Positions 51,285-60,453 of a DNA stretch of 64,000 nucleotides are shown in pieces. The notes beneath the pieces were generated by a model. That model did no database searches. It saw only the letters and a program-made list of their open reading frames with translations, and was not told where the DNA came from. This DNA comes from Ralstonia sp. UBA689 (GTDB lineage: Bacteria > Pseudomonadota > Gammaproteobacteria > Burkholderiales > Burkholderiaceae). Numbering within the stretch: the first letter of the stretch is position 1; the number at the start of each line of letters is the position of its first letter. The DNA lies in assembly GCF_002298975.1 (NCBI RefSeq), contig NZ_DBMV01000040.1, forward strand, positions 62,001 through 126,000, in the 5' to 3' direction. The translations under genes were made by a program, and so were the position numbers.

Positions 51285-52130
51285 ATGGGAGAACACTTTC
51301 ACTTTCGCAGCCGGTGCGCGAGGACCATGTTTGGCGCGCTGCTGCTAGTTGCCGCCCCGCATGCGTTTGCAGAGGCGGAAGCGACGGCGCCGGTGGCACC
51401 GACGACCGTTGTGCCTCCCCCGATTGCTGGTTTTATTGAAGGTGGTATCGGGCATGCCAGCCTGACCGGCAGCAACGCGGATTGGAACGACCAGTACCTC
51501 CGGGGCGGAGTGCATCTGACGCCGAAAGACTACGTGACGAGTGAAGTCAGCCACCAGAGCCATTTTGGTGATCAAGGTACCTTCGTGGGCCTGGGCTACA
51601 CACGCACCTTCAATGACGACTGGTATGGATTCCTGAGTGCGGGGTCAAGCACCGGTGGCTTCTTTCTGCCGCGGTACCGGATCGACGGAAATCTGTATCG
51701 CAAGCTGCTGGAAAAGAAGAACCTGGTGGTGAACATCGGATTTACCTATTACCGCGCCAAGGAAATCTATACCGACAAGACGCTCCTGGTGGGTGCTACC
51801 TACTATTTCGAAGCGCCTTGGATTGTCCAGATTGGGGCTCGGCTGAATCGCAGCGATCCCGGACATGTCCGATCGAACCGCGGGGTGGTTGCAGTCACGT
51901 ATGGCCGGGACAAAGACCAGTACATCACGCTGGTGCATGACAGTGGACGCGAGGCCTATCAGCTGACCGGTGGAGCGACGATTCTGAACGATTTCACCAG
52001 TCATGAAACCTCCCTGACTTGGCGCAAGTGGATCACCAAGCAGTGGGGTTTCAATCTGCGCGCGATCTATTATGAAAACCCGTTCTACAAGCGCAAACAG
52101 GTAGAGGCGGGGATTTTTCACGAGTTCTAG
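51285..52130 (+). CDS. YaiO family outer-membrane beta-barrel protein
   Basis: The protein has 281 residues from ATG 51285 (GGGAGGG just upstream), which gives a normal signal peptide ending at AFA. An ATG at 51243 with GGAGG is possible but makes a long basic head. The body alternates strands and ends with an aromatic C-terminal residue (AGIFHEF), the mark of outer-membrane barrels. GYTRTFNDDWYGFLSAGSST and SLTWRKWITKQWGFNLRAIY match the YaiO family, whose E. coli member lies beside a GT2 gene (yaiP) and a deacetylase gene (yaiS). It may be the exit pore or an outer-membrane tether for the polymer. Confidence 0.85.
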   Translation: MGEHFHFRSRCARTMFGALLLVAAPHAFAEAEATAPVAPTTVVPPPIAGFIEGGIGHASLTGSNADWNDQYLRGGVHLTPKDYVTSEVSHQSHFGDQGTFVGLGYTRTFNDDWYGFLSAGSSTGGFFLPRYRIDGNLYRKLLEKKNLVVNIGFTYYRAKEIYTDKTLLVGATYYFEAPWIVQIGARLNRSDPGHVRSNRGVVAVTYGRDKDQYITLVHDSGREAYQLTGGATILNDFTSHETSLTWRKWITKQWGFNLRAIYYENPFYKRKQVEAGIFHEF

Positions 52131-52132
52131 CC

Positions 52133-52960
52133 GTGCGACGATCCCGACCACCCGCCGCCATGCCCGACAAAGGCGAGGCCCTTGGCTTGACCGTGATCAG
52201 CCAGGCGAGGCATCGCTCGATCGAGCGTTTGGCGCTTTCAGCGCCAACGCTCGCCGGCCTTGTGACGGTGCCGGTCTTGTTCAACCTCGCCGTGTGGCAG
52301 TTGCGAGACGAATTGAGCACCGGCTGGGCAGCCATATTCACTTTTTGGCTGACAAGGCTGGGAATTCCTGGGACGGTGGTTGAGCAAGCGACGCATCCGG
52401 CATTGTTCGAGATACCGCTGCCGCACGTTGACGTGACTGCGCCGCTACCGGATTCAATTACGTGGCTGGTGGCGACGGCGGTCACGCTACTGGTCTGGCT
52501 GGCCGCACTGCGCTTGCGCGAAGAATACCTGCCGCTGCGCTATTTCCTGCTGTTTGTGCTCTTCATACAGGTCACGTCGCTGCTCTTTTTTGCGGTGTTT
52601 CCGGAGCGCTTTCCCCACTCGGCAACCGGGTATATCGACGGTGAGCTGAAGACCGAGTTTGGCTTCTTGCTGCTCCTGCCATGGGGGCATGCCCTGATGT
52701 ATTACGTCTTCGACTTCTCTTGGCCGCGCAAGATCGGTTTAACGCTGATGACGCTCGTCTTTGTCGTCATTGCTGTGCCGCTTCAGTTGACGCTGCATGC
52801 CTATGTGCTGGCGCGGTGTTCGCTATTGCTGATGCCTTTGTTGTCGTTCGTGCTGGGGCCGACGCTGATCGTATTCGGGTCCATTGCGCTTTATGGCTGG
52901 GCGATGAGTTGGCCGCGAGAGCATGAGCTGCCAATCGGGAAACGTGGGTCCAATGGATAG
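52133..52960 (+). CDS. multi-pass membrane protein of the polysaccharide locus
   Basis: A protein of about 275 residues with six to seven hydrophobic segments (first at about 40-60). It contains TEFGFLLLLPWGHALMYYVF and a PERFPHSATGYIDGELK periplasmic loop. No family is recognised. GTG 52133 gives the longest form; ATG 52160 is also possible. It lies two bases after the YaiO stop, so it belongs to the same operon. It may be an inner-membrane partner of the synthase, in the way PgaD or EpsG-like proteins are. Confidence 0.65.
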   Translation: MRRSRPPAAMPDKGEALGLTVISQARHRSIERLALSAPTLAGLVTVPVLFNLAVWQLRDELSTGWAAIFTFWLTRLGIPGTVVEQATHPALFEIPLPHVDVTAPLPDSITWLVATAVTLLVWLAALRLREEYLPLRYFLLFVLFIQVTSLLFFAVFPERFPHSATGYIDGELKTEFGFLLLLPWGHALMYYVFDFSWPRKIGLTLMTLVFVVIAVPLQLTLHAYVLARCSLLLMPLLSFVLGPTLIVFGSIALYGWAMSWPREHELPIGKRGSNG

Positions 52961-52974
52961 GAACAGGATGACTG

Positions 52975-53024
52975 GGGCCTGCTGACACATGAATCGTGCG
53001 CACGTTTCATGTGTCAGCAGGCCC
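52975..53024. repeat. 50-base near-perfect palindrome between convergent genes
   Basis: Left arm GGGCCTGCTGACACATGAA (52975-52993) and right arm TTCATGTGTCAGCAGGCCC (53006-53024) are exact reverse complements, 19 bases each. The 12 bases between them contain the palindrome CGTGCGCACG, so 58 of 60 or so potential pairs extend to the centre with only one mismatched pair. It lies after the membrane-protein stop. It has no clear T tract, so it is either a transcript-end hairpin acting both ways or a protein-binding palindrome. Confidence 0.85.
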
Positions 53025-53131
53025 TCTCTGGTTCTTGCCTTCTGCGGCATCTGGCATGGACGTGCTCCCGGCCGGAGCTTTGGGGCGTCCGGCCGGGCGT
53101 GGTTGCCGCTTAGGGGCACATCAGGCGCGCA

Positions 53132-54439
53132 TCAGGGGAACGCCTTCATCCCGAGCAGTGCCGCGACCGCAAAACCGGAGACGTTGGTTTCCTGGTCCGG
53201 CGAGCCGGGGTAGTCGTGGATGCCGAACGTTACCGGATCGAGCACGTTGTTCATGATCCAGGGCAGCGTCGTCGCCGGCGGCTGCATGCCCAGCGTACCG
53301 GCGCCCAGCAGCAGAATCACGTCGGAGAGCGCGTAGGCCGGATCGGTGGACGGCGAACGGATGCTGCCGTCGGCGGCGGTCTGGTTGATCAGCCATTGGA
53401 CCGAGCCTGTGCTCTGCGCGTTCGAGCCGAACACCCAAGGCACGTAGCCCTGCGGGAAGATCGTATCGATGCCGAGGTCCGGATCCAGCGGCGAGCCGGT
53501 GTCGCGGCCGACCGAATAACGCAGCTGACTGGTCATGTAAAACTGCGATGGCACGTTGGCCTTCAGGAAGTCTGCCTTGGCGGCGTACTTCGGGTTGTCC
53601 GGGAACAGCAGTGCGCCCGCATGCATACCAAGGTACACGTCGCCTTGGTCCGCAGCGTATTCATACGGCCAGAACTGCCATGTGGTGCTGCCGGTGGGCA
53701 ATTGCCACGAGCTGCCTGAGAAACCGCTCGGGTTGATGTTCTTGTTCAGAACGAAATCCAGTGCTGCGCGCGCGTTGGCACTGTACTGCGTCACCAGTGC
53801 CGTGCTGCCGGTCAGCATGCTGTGCTGGTACAGCAGGTAGACGAATAGCGCAGACGTTGCATCCACACCGCGCACGTCGTCGATGCCGGCGCCCGGCGAC
53901 GTCGGGATGGGGTTGTACGGTGGGGTCATTGAATAGGCGTAACGCCAGCTTCCTTTCCACGTCGGATCGCTCATCTCTTCGCGGGCGGCCAGCCAGGAGA
54001 TGCCCTTTTCGAGACCAGTCAGGTATTTGGGGTCATGCGTTGCACCGTAGGCGGCCGCCAGACCGATCAGCGCGTACTCCATGTTGGAATCCGTGTTCGC
54101 GGTGTTGGTGTCGGCCTCGTCGGGGATCGCGCCGTTGATGTCCTGTTGCGCGAGTATGAAGTTCGCGATCTGCAGTGCGTTGGCACTCTGGGTGCTGGTA
54201 GGGCTGGTGGTCGTGCCGGTAGTGGTACCCGTGGTGGTGCCAGTGCTGGTGGTTGTGGTGCTAGTGCCGCTCTGTTTGTTGCCGTGACCCTGGCTCTGAA
54301 TCTGGGCGCTGGTGCTGGCTTGGCTGTCGCCTGAGTCGCCACCGCCGCAGCCCGCGATCGCCAGCGAGGCGGCTGCGGTCAGGCTCACGATCGCGCGCTG
54401 GCTCATGCGCGCCATGCTCTGTGCTCTGTTCTCGTGCAT
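53132..54439 (-). CDS. lipoprotein with Thr-rich linker and helical-barrel domain
   Basis: The protein has 435 residues. A signal peptide has lipobox I-A-G-C (about residue 31). A Ser/Thr/Gly linker with GTTTGTTTGTTTS runs to about residue 85. A helical domain follows (ILAQQDINGAIPDEADTNTA; YALIGLAAAYGATHDPKYLT; VDATSALFVYLLYQHSMLTG), with repeated helical hairpins like six-hairpin glycosidases. It is opposite in direction to the polysaccharide operon but shares its chemistry. It could be a surface-exposed hydrolase or binder of the polymer. Confidence 0.7.
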   Translation of the reverse strand: MHENRAQSMARMSQRAIVSLTAAASLAIAGCGGGDSGDSQASTSAQIQSQGHGNKQSGTSTTTTSTGTTTGTTTGTTTSPTSTQSANALQIANFILAQQDINGAIPDEADTNTANTDSNMEYALIGLAAAYGATHDPKYLTGLEKGISWLAAREEMSDPTWKGSWRYAYSMTPPYNPIPTSPGAGIDDVRGVDATSALFVYLLYQHSMLTGSTALVTQYSANARAALDFVLNKNINPSGFSGSSWQLPTGSTTWQFWPYEYAADQGDVYLGMHAGALLFPDNPKYAAKADFLKANVPSQFYMTSQLRYSVGRDTGSPLDPDLGIDTIFPQGYVPWVFGSNAQSTGSVQWLINQTAADGSIRSPSTDPAYALSDVILLLGAGTLGMQPPATTLPWIMNNVLDPVTFGIHDYPGSPDQETNVSGFAVAALLGMKAFP

Positions 54440-54873
54440 GTATGTACTATTCCCTCGGGCGCAAGGTGACGCACCCAATGTTCTCAATGGACAAGCGCCG
54501 ACCTACCTGTGCGGTATATCAATGTGGTGTGACTCGATTGGCACACTGAGCACCGAACCGGTGCGAGCGTCATTGACGCCCCGGTCGGCGAGGTGATTGC
54601 GCGATTGGAAGCTCATGCCGGAGACCGGCTGGCCGTGCGCTTATTCGAAGACTGGTGCAGCTGGAACGCACTCACTGTTAGCGAGGCGCAGCTTCACGAA
54701 AATGAAAAGCCCTGCACATCAACCGGCCGTTGACTGCTTTTCCCCCCGCCAACGGCCGGCTCCGATGATACCCCATTCAGGTGACACGTCCGGCATGAAA
54801 CTGGTCGAATGTGACTGAACGTTCAAGCTGGCTTGCTTGCTTCAGGCGATGCCCGTTCAGTCTGCGGGCACGC
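54440..54873. other. intergenic region, possible gene relic
   Basis: About 430 bases. An open stretch on the plus strand at 54533-54733 reads as plausible protein (EVIARLEAHAGDRLAVRLFE) but lacks a start, so it may be a relic. There is no clear terminator or operator. Confidence 0.35.
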
Positions 54874-55986
54874 TCATGCGCTGCGGGTTTGGCGAGGGTT
54901 TGTGCTCGCCAGATATTCGGGCCCGGCCGACTCCACATCGCGGTGCACGAGCTGGATGGTGCGCGTGGGCAACGCGAAGGCCGTACCAAGATTCTCCAAC
55001 CCCTCCAGGATCGACAGGTTGATGCGCTGCTGGATGTCCATGTAGAGGTTGAAGTCGGGGCTCGTCACGAAATACACCACCTCGAAGTTCAGCGCGTTCT
55101 CACCAAACTCCTTGAAATGCGCACGATCGAAGCGCGTATTGCCAGCCGCCTCTACGGCGTTGCGCACGATGTCCGGAATCTTCTGCAACTGCGCGGCGCG
55201 CGCGTCGTACGTCACCCCGAAGGTAAAGACGATGCGTCGTTCCGACATGCGTTTGTAATTGTGGATGGTGCTCTTGAGCAGCGCCGTGTTGGAGGTGACG
55301 ATTTCCTCGCCCGACAGGCTGCGGATGCGCGTGGTCTTCAAGCCCACGTGCTGCACCGTTCCGGCAATCGATTCGAAGACGATGAAGTCGCCAATCTCGA
55401 ACGGCTTGTCCAGCCCGATGGCCAGCGAGGCGAACAGGTCGCTCAGGATGTTCTGCACCGCCAGCGCGACAGCCACGCCGCCTACGCCCAGACTGGCCAC
55501 GAAGGCTGTGACGTTCACGCCCACGTTGGCCAGGATGGCCAGCAGCAATGTCGACCACAGTGCAAAGCGCAGCACCCACGCCATCATCGAAGTGATGACC
55601 GGGTTGCGCGTGGTCTGGCTTTGCGCAGACAACTTCTCGCGCGCCCACAGCTTCACGCCCCGGTTCAGCCACAGCGCGATCTGGAAACCGATGATGACGA
55701 ACCAGATGTGGTCCAGCTTGTTGGCGAGGCGCGTGGGCAGCGCGATGAAATATGAGCCGGCAAGCAGCGCCGCCAGCCCGATGAACAGCGGATGCGTGTC
55801 GCGCAGCGCTGCCGAGACCAGGATGTCGAAGCGATATCCGGTGCGGCGCGCGCGCGCCTCCAGGCGGTTGCCGATCAGGCGCAGCAGGCTGGCCAGCAAC
55901 ACATACGTCACAGCGACGGTAAGTGCGGCGGCGGCCCAGTCGCGAGCCGGTATGCGCAGGAATGTGTGGGTGTCGAGCCACTCCAC
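54874..55986 (-). CDS. MscS-type mechanosensitive channel
   Basis: The protein has 370 residues from GTG 55986, preceded by CGGAG. Four or five membrane helices come first. The pore helix and MscS domain contain VASLGVGGVAVALAVQNILS, then FEIGDFIVFESIAGTVQHVG and the cytoplasmic vestibule with TRIRSLSGEEIVTSNTALLK. It opens under membrane tension to release solutes. A longer GTG start (56025) would add 13 residues. It is a single gene, next to the diguanylate cyclase on the same strand (53 bases). Confidence 0.9.
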   Translation of the reverse strand: MEWLDTHTFLRIPARDWAAAALTVAVTYVLLASLLRLIGNRLEARARRTGYRFDILVSAALRDTHPLFIGLAALLAGSYFIALPTRLANKLDHIWFVIIGFQIALWLNRGVKLWAREKLSAQSQTTRNPVITSMMAWVLRFALWSTLLLAILANVGVNVTAFVASLGVGGVAVALAVQNILSDLFASLAIGLDKPFEIGDFIVFESIAGTVQHVGLKTTRIRSLSGEEIVTSNTALLKSTIHNYKRMSERRIVFTFGVTYDARAAQLQKIPDIVRNAVEAAGNTRFDRAHFKEFGENALNFEVVYFVTSPDFNLYMDIQQRINLSILEGLENLGTAFALPTRTIQLVHRDVESAGPEYLASTNPRQTRSA

Positions 55987-56039
55987 GGGCTTCTCCGTGC
56001 AGGAACACGGAACGTTGCACCGCACAGAACGTGCCCGCG

Positions 56040-57140
56040 CTACTGCGGAAGGCCCGCCCCCCCTTGCAGATCAGTCGGCACGCACACGCGGTTGCGTCCT
56101 TGCCGCTTGGCTTCCATCAGACCGATGTCGGCATCGGCCAGCAGCCTGGCCAGATCCTGCCCCGGGCGCAGCGGAGCCGCGCCCACGCTGATCGTCAGCG
56201 GGCCGACCGGCGTCTGCGCCGTTGCCACGCTGTGCTTGAGCCTGTCGACCACCGCCAGCGCATCGGTCAGGCCGCAGCCGGGCAGCAGCGCGGCAAATTC
56301 GTCACCGCCCAGACGACCGAACAGGTCGTTCGGGCGCAGCACGCGCGCCAGCGCGTCCGACAGCGCGATGAGCGCTTCGTCGCCGGCGGCATGTCCCCAG
56401 GCATCGTTGATGGATTTGAAATGGTCGACGTCCAGATACAGTGCGCACAGCGGCTCGGCATGATGCTGCGCGCGCTCCACGGCAAAGCTGCCGAGTTCAA
56501 AGAAGCGCTGCCGCGCCAGCATGCCCGTCAGGTGGTCGATATTGGCGCGTTCGGCCAGGCTGAGTTCGGCCGCAAAGTGCCGGGCCATTGCGCGTAGCAG
56601 GTAGCGATGGATGACCGTGGCGGCGGCAACACAGATCGGCAGATAAAGCGCCAGGCCCAGCCACGCCTGGCGTAGCGCCGCGGCCGGCGCATCGGCAACG
56701 AGCAGGGCAACGATCGGTGCGGCGGTGCACAGCGTCATGGCAATGCCGAAGTCGCGCCGCGTCAGCCACGCGGGGCTGGTGGCCAGCGGCATCAGGTAAA
56801 ACGCCGGCAGCACCCATTCGAGACCGGCCTGCTGGCCGAAGGCGATCACGGCGATCTCCTCGGCCACCAGGTGGGCAAGCGCCAGCGGCCCCCACAGACC
56901 AGTATGGCGATGGCGCTGCGCGATCAGCACGACGGCGCACAGCACCCCAAGCAGCGCCAGGAGTGGTGCCAACTGATGGACCAGCCCGGCCGCCCAGCCA
57001 AGGGCGATGGCAAAGCCATAGGCCAGCACGCCGCATTTGGAGAGCGCGAGGATCATCGGCACGAAATGGCGTGCCTGATAGTCGCGTGAGGGCGTGCGAG
57101 CGTCGGACGAGGTGGAGGCGGTGGGCAGGTTCGCGCTCAA
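56040..57140 (-). CDS. membrane-bound diguanylate cyclase
   Basis: The protein has 366 residues. Six membrane helices (about 25-195) are followed by a GGDEF domain with the intact motif at residues 278-282 (RLGGDEFAALL) and DVDHFKSINDAWGHAAGDEA before it. It makes cyclic di-GMP from two GTP. No inhibitory RxxD is obvious five residues before the motif. It may influence exopolysaccharide production from the neighbouring locus, a common c-di-GMP role, but the link here is only proximity. Confidence 0.9.
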   Translation of the reverse strand: MSANLPTASTSSDARTPSRDYQARHFVPMILALSKCGVLAYGFAIALGWAAGLVHQLAPLLALLGVLCAVVLIAQRHRHTGLWGPLALAHLVAEEIAVIAFGQQAGLEWVLPAFYLMPLATSPAWLTRRDFGIAMTLCTAAPIVALLVADAPAAALRQAWLGLALYLPICVAAATVIHRYLLRAMARHFAAELSLAERANIDHLTGMLARQRFFELGSFAVERAQHHAEPLCALYLDVDHFKSINDAWGHAAGDEALIALSDALARVLRPNDLFGRLGGDEFAALLPGCGLTDALAVVDRLKHSVATAQTPVGPLTISVGAAPLRPGQDLARLLADADIGLMEAKRQGRNRVCVPTDLQGGAGLPQ

Positions 57141-57712
57141 GGCAGGGCGGGCCGGAGGATGCGGGCGCGGGCAGGCATGGGCCGGGTTGCGCTACAAAGC
57201 GCGCATTCTAATGTTGGCGTGCCCGGTCGTGCGCGGTTTTTTTGGGCAATCCCTCACCCGGCGACAACCTGCCACACCAGCCACAAGCTGGCGGAAGTTT
57301 TTGCCCTTCAAGCCCAAAACGATCAGCGTATCCAGCGCGGTGAGCGCCACGCCTGCCAGGATGGGCGCACCCAGCGGCAGGTGGCAGGCCAATTCGCAGC
57401 CCAGCCGGGATGACGAAGGTGCCGCGCGCCTTTTGACGTGCAGAGCGGTGCGGCGGGGGAGGGGGGCGCAGGTGGAATATGCGTGCCAGGTTGGCGGAAG
57501 AAGAACCAATCGAATTAGTTTATCGATAGTTTGGTTCTGGATTTGACGCCGGTGCCTACCGCCAACAGGCGTTTCAAGCGGATTTTCTAGTCACGTTGTG
57601 CCACACATTTAAGGTAAGTCTCAGTCCGTTGCGGTAAATTTCGCCCTTTGCCGGCACCCGTGGCCCAGGTGCCGGCGGTCCGTTTACCGCCGATCTGCCG
57701 AGACTCCCGCGC
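57141..57712. other. intergenic region with an Nramp remnant
   Basis: 570 bases without a complete gene. It contains the transporter fragment listed separately and, near 57515-57550, AT-rich DNA (TTAGTTTATCGATAG) that may be the promoter of the two-component system. Confidence 0.5.
57285..57404 (-). pseudogene. Nramp/MntH-type metal transporter remnant
   Basis: About 40 minus-strand codons read GVALTALDTLIVLGLKGKNF followed by RQL. This is a highly conserved Nramp segment, the helix before the cytoplasmic loop in betaproteobacterial Nramp proteins. The preceding part (LACHLPLGAPILA) is worn. No flanking part of the 400-residue transporter is present, so it is a deletion relic. A divalent metal importer once stood here. 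Confidence 0.65.
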
Positions 57713-58378
57713 ATGAACGCCATCCTCCTCATCGAAGACGACCTGCCGCTGGGCACCGCCCTTGCCCGTGCGCTGCGTCAGGCCGGCTACAACGCGACCT
57801 GGGTGCGCCGCCTGGTCGACGCGCAGAAATGGATGACCACCAACACCTTTGAGGCCATCGTGCTCGACCTCGGCCTGCCCGATGGCGAAGGCCACGTCTT
57901 CCTTGAAGAGTTGCGCGCCGCGCACAGCGACGTGCCCGTCATCATCGCCAGCGCGCGCGATGCGCTGTCCGAGCGCCTCAAGGGCCTGGACGCCGGCGCC
58001 GACGACTTCCTCGTCAAGCCGTTCCCCGTCGATGAGCTGGTTGCGCGCCTGCGCGCCGTGCTGCGCCGCCATGCCGGACAGAGCACCAATCAGTGGAGCG
58101 TCGGCAACCTGGTCGTGGAGCCCTCGCAGAAGCGCGTGACCCAGGAAGGGCAGGTGATCGAACTCACGCCGCGCGAATACCAACTGCTGCTCGAACTCGT
58201 GCGCCGCGCCCACCGCTGGGTCCCGCGCGAGACGCTGATGGACGCGCTCTACCGCGAAGGCGACAGCGTCAGCGCCAACGCGCTCGAAGTCGTCATCCAC
58301 CACCTGCGCCGCAAGCTTGGCAACGAGACCATCCAGACCATCCGTGGCGTCGGCTACATGATCGGGGGCAACCGGTGA
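57713..58378 (+). CDS. response regulator, OmpR family (QseB/PmrA/TctD-like)
   Basis: The protein has 221 residues. The receiver domain has E8-D9 and Asp52 (IVLDLGLPDGEG), and Lys in DDFLVKPFPVDE. The C-terminal winged helix is LTPREYQLLLELVRRAHRWV with VVIHHLRRKLGNETIQTIRG. It overlaps the sensor-kinase gene by four bases (GTGA). The signal is unknown; the neighbouring frameshifted protein may be part of the response. Confidence 0.92.
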   Translation: MNAILLIEDDLPLGTALARALRQAGYNATWVRRLVDAQKWMTTNTFEAIVLDLGLPDGEGHVFLEELRAAHSDVPVIIASARDALSERLKGLDAGADDFLVKPFPVDELVARLRAVLRRHAGQSTNQWSVGNLVVEPSQKRVTQEGQVIELTPREYQLLLELVRRAHRWVPRETLMDALYREGDSVSANALEVVIHHLRRKLGNETIQTIRGVGYMIGGNR

Positions 58379-59862
58379 AGTTGGCGGTCCCGGCGATCCT
58401 GCGGGTACGGTCGCTGTCGTTCCGCCTGTATGTGCTGATCCTGCTGGCACTGGTGCTGATGCTGCTGGTGCAATTGGTGATCGCCTACCTGGAGATTTCC
58501 CGCACCAACAGCCGGCAGGTGGTGAGCGAGCTGCGCATGTCTGCGCAGGCCTACGCAGACCTCACCACCTTCACCATGGATGATGTGCCGCGTAGGGAAG
58601 AATTCCTGCGCCGCCTCACCGACATCAAGCTGGGGCTGTCCCAGCCCAACATCCTCCCCGGCGAATTCCGCTACGTGCTGTGCGACCGTGCTGGACAGGT
58701 CATCACCACCTTTCCCGGCGCGCCCACCATGCCTTGCGGCAAGGCGCATGATTCGGTGGTCGAGATCATGCTGGAAGGCAAGCCGTGGCGCAGTTATACG
58801 GTCGACAGTGCCGACGGCAAGCTGTCGGCCACCGTGGCGCAACCGCTCTCCGCATACGAACGCGCGATTCGCGATCTCTTTCAGGAGGTGGCGGTTGCCT
58901 TGGCCATCCTGGCCACCGCGCTGATGGTGATGGTGGGCTGGGCCGCGCACCAGGGGCTCAAGCCGCTGCGCACGCTCACGCGCCAGGTCGAGTCACGCGA
59001 CTCGGCCGATCTGGACCCCGTGCAGAGCGTCGAGCATGCCGAGCTGAAACCGCTGGTCGATGCGTTGAACGGCCTGTTCGCGCGCGTGCGCCGAAGCATC
59101 GATGCCGATCGTCGCTTCTTTGCCGATGCCGCGCACGAGCTGCGCACACCGTTGGCGGCCATTCAGGCGCAGGCGTACGTCGTGTCGCATTCGGACAGCG
59201 AGGACGACCGCTCTACCGCGCTGCGCGAGTTTGATCGCGGCATCTCGCGGGCAACGCAATCGCTTGCCAAGCTGTTGGCCATCGCGCGGCTCGACGCACG
59301 CCGCGTGGAGGCGCAGCTCGCACAGGGCGCGCTGTCCGATCTGGCCGGCTGCGCCCGCAGCGGCGTGATCCAGCAGGCCTCGCGCGCCGAGCGCCGCAAC
59401 ATCACGCTGTCGTACGAAGGGGCCAATCAGGCGTGGGTGTCGGTGTCGCACGAAGACGCCGCCACGCTGGTGGAGAACGTGCTGGACAATGCTGTGCGCG
59501 AGACGCCCAAGGGCGGTGAGGTGCGTGTGGTGGTCAAGCGTGTCGAATCGGGCGCTACACCCATGGTCGAGCTGCGCATTGAAGACAGCGGCACGGGTAT
59601 CCCGCCCGAAGAACGTGAGCGCGTGTTCGAGCGTTTCTATCGACCGCGCGGCAGCCAGTCGCAGGGCAGCGGTCTGGGCTTGGCGATCGTGCGCCGGATC
59701 GTCGAGTTGGGGAACGGCACGGTTGCCATTGAAGATGGCCTAAGCCATGCGGACGGCAAGGGCTGTGCGGTGGTGATCCGCCTGCTCGCACTGGATGCCG
59801 CACCCGAGCCGATCGAGCCCGATGATGTGCCTCCCGGCATGGCTGATACGCCCCGCCATTGA
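58375..59862 (+). CDS. sensor histidine kinase, QseC/TctE-like
   Basis: The protein has 495 residues from GTG 58375. Membrane helices lie at about 15-38 and 178-200, with a periplasmic sensor between (CDRAGQVITTFPGAPTMPCG). HAMP follows, then the H-box FFADAAHELRTPLAAIQAQA, N-box NVLDNAVRETPKGG and G boxes DSGTGIPPEERERVFERFYR and GSGLGLAIVRRIV. It forms a pair with the response regulator upstream. Confidence 0.92.
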   Translation: MKLAVPAILRVRSLSFRLYVLILLALVLMLLVQLVIAYLEISRTNSRQVVSELRMSAQAYADLTTFTMDDVPRREEFLRRLTDIKLGLSQPNILPGEFRYVLCDRAGQVITTFPGAPTMPCGKAHDSVVEIMLEGKPWRSYTVDSADGKLSATVAQPLSAYERAIRDLFQEVAVALAILATALMVMVGWAAHQGLKPLRTLTRQVESRDSADLDPVQSVEHAELKPLVDALNGLFARVRRSIDADRRFFADAAHELRTPLAAIQAQAYVVSHSDSEDDRSTALREFDRGISRATQSLAKLLAIARLDARRVEAQLAQGALSDLAGCARSGVIQQASRAERRNITLSYEGANQAWVSVSHEDAATLVENVLDNAVRETPKGGEVRVVVKRVESGATPMVELRIEDSGTGIPPEERERVFERFYRPRGSQSQGSGLGLAIVRRIVELGNGTVAIEDGLSHADGKGCAVVIRLLALDAAPEPIEPDDVPPGMADTPRH

Positions 59863-60453
59863 TTGGCGCGGCTCACGGTTGGCCATCCTGGCGCTGGTGG
59901 TGCTGGGGCATCTGGCGTTGCTGGCGTGGTGGCGGGAGCGTCCAGCACCGGCCGCGCGTGGCGATTCCCCTCTGCTGCAAGGGCGGCTGCTCAGCATCGA
60001 CATCCAGCCGACGCCTGCCTTGGCACCGTCATCCGAGACAGCGCCGCGCCGTTCGCGAGCCGGATCGTCAATATCGTCGGCTTCGACTCAACGTCCCATC
60101 CCCAGCCCGGCCGAGAGAGCCGAGCCCATGCCGGCAAAGCCGGCCGTCGCCGACGCAGTTGAAGCGCGCGCCCTCGATCTTGGCGCTCCGGCGGCGGCAC
60201 CGTCGCGTGCGCGGTCCCGGGCGGAAAGCAATACGCCGACAGTGCAGCGCGGGGTGCCGGACACGCATTTGGGCCGGATGCCGCGTCGGCGCCGCGTGTC
60301 GCTGGTCCGATCCAGGAATCACGCAGCGGCGCCGGCCGCTGGCAGGCGCGCGTGGAGGTGGGCGGCAATGCCTACTGCCTGAACGCGCAAGACCCAAGCC
60401 TGCGCCGCGCCCCCTTCGAGAAGGCGTTGGCCGTGCCGTCCACCTGCCGCTGA
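59822..60453 (+). pseudogene. membrane-anchored protein with energy-transducing-type layout, frameshifted
   Basis: Start ATG 59822 overlaps the kinase end by 41 bases. The first part has one membrane helix (LAILALVVLGHLALLAWW) and a Pro/Ala/Ser-rich periplasmic linker. Near 60245-60290 the frame shifts by one base. The new frame gives a sensible C-terminal domain (GRWQARVEVGGNAYCLNAQD) ending LAVPSTCR. So a single-base deletion, real or technical, splits one gene. I do not know the family; helix plus linker plus small domain recalls TonB-like or two-component accessory proteins. Confidence 0.6.

Noticed and set aside
54533..54733. 66-codon open plus-strand stretch that reads like protein
   Set aside because: No start codon with a ribosome site and no recognised family; kept only as a possible relic in the intergenic note.
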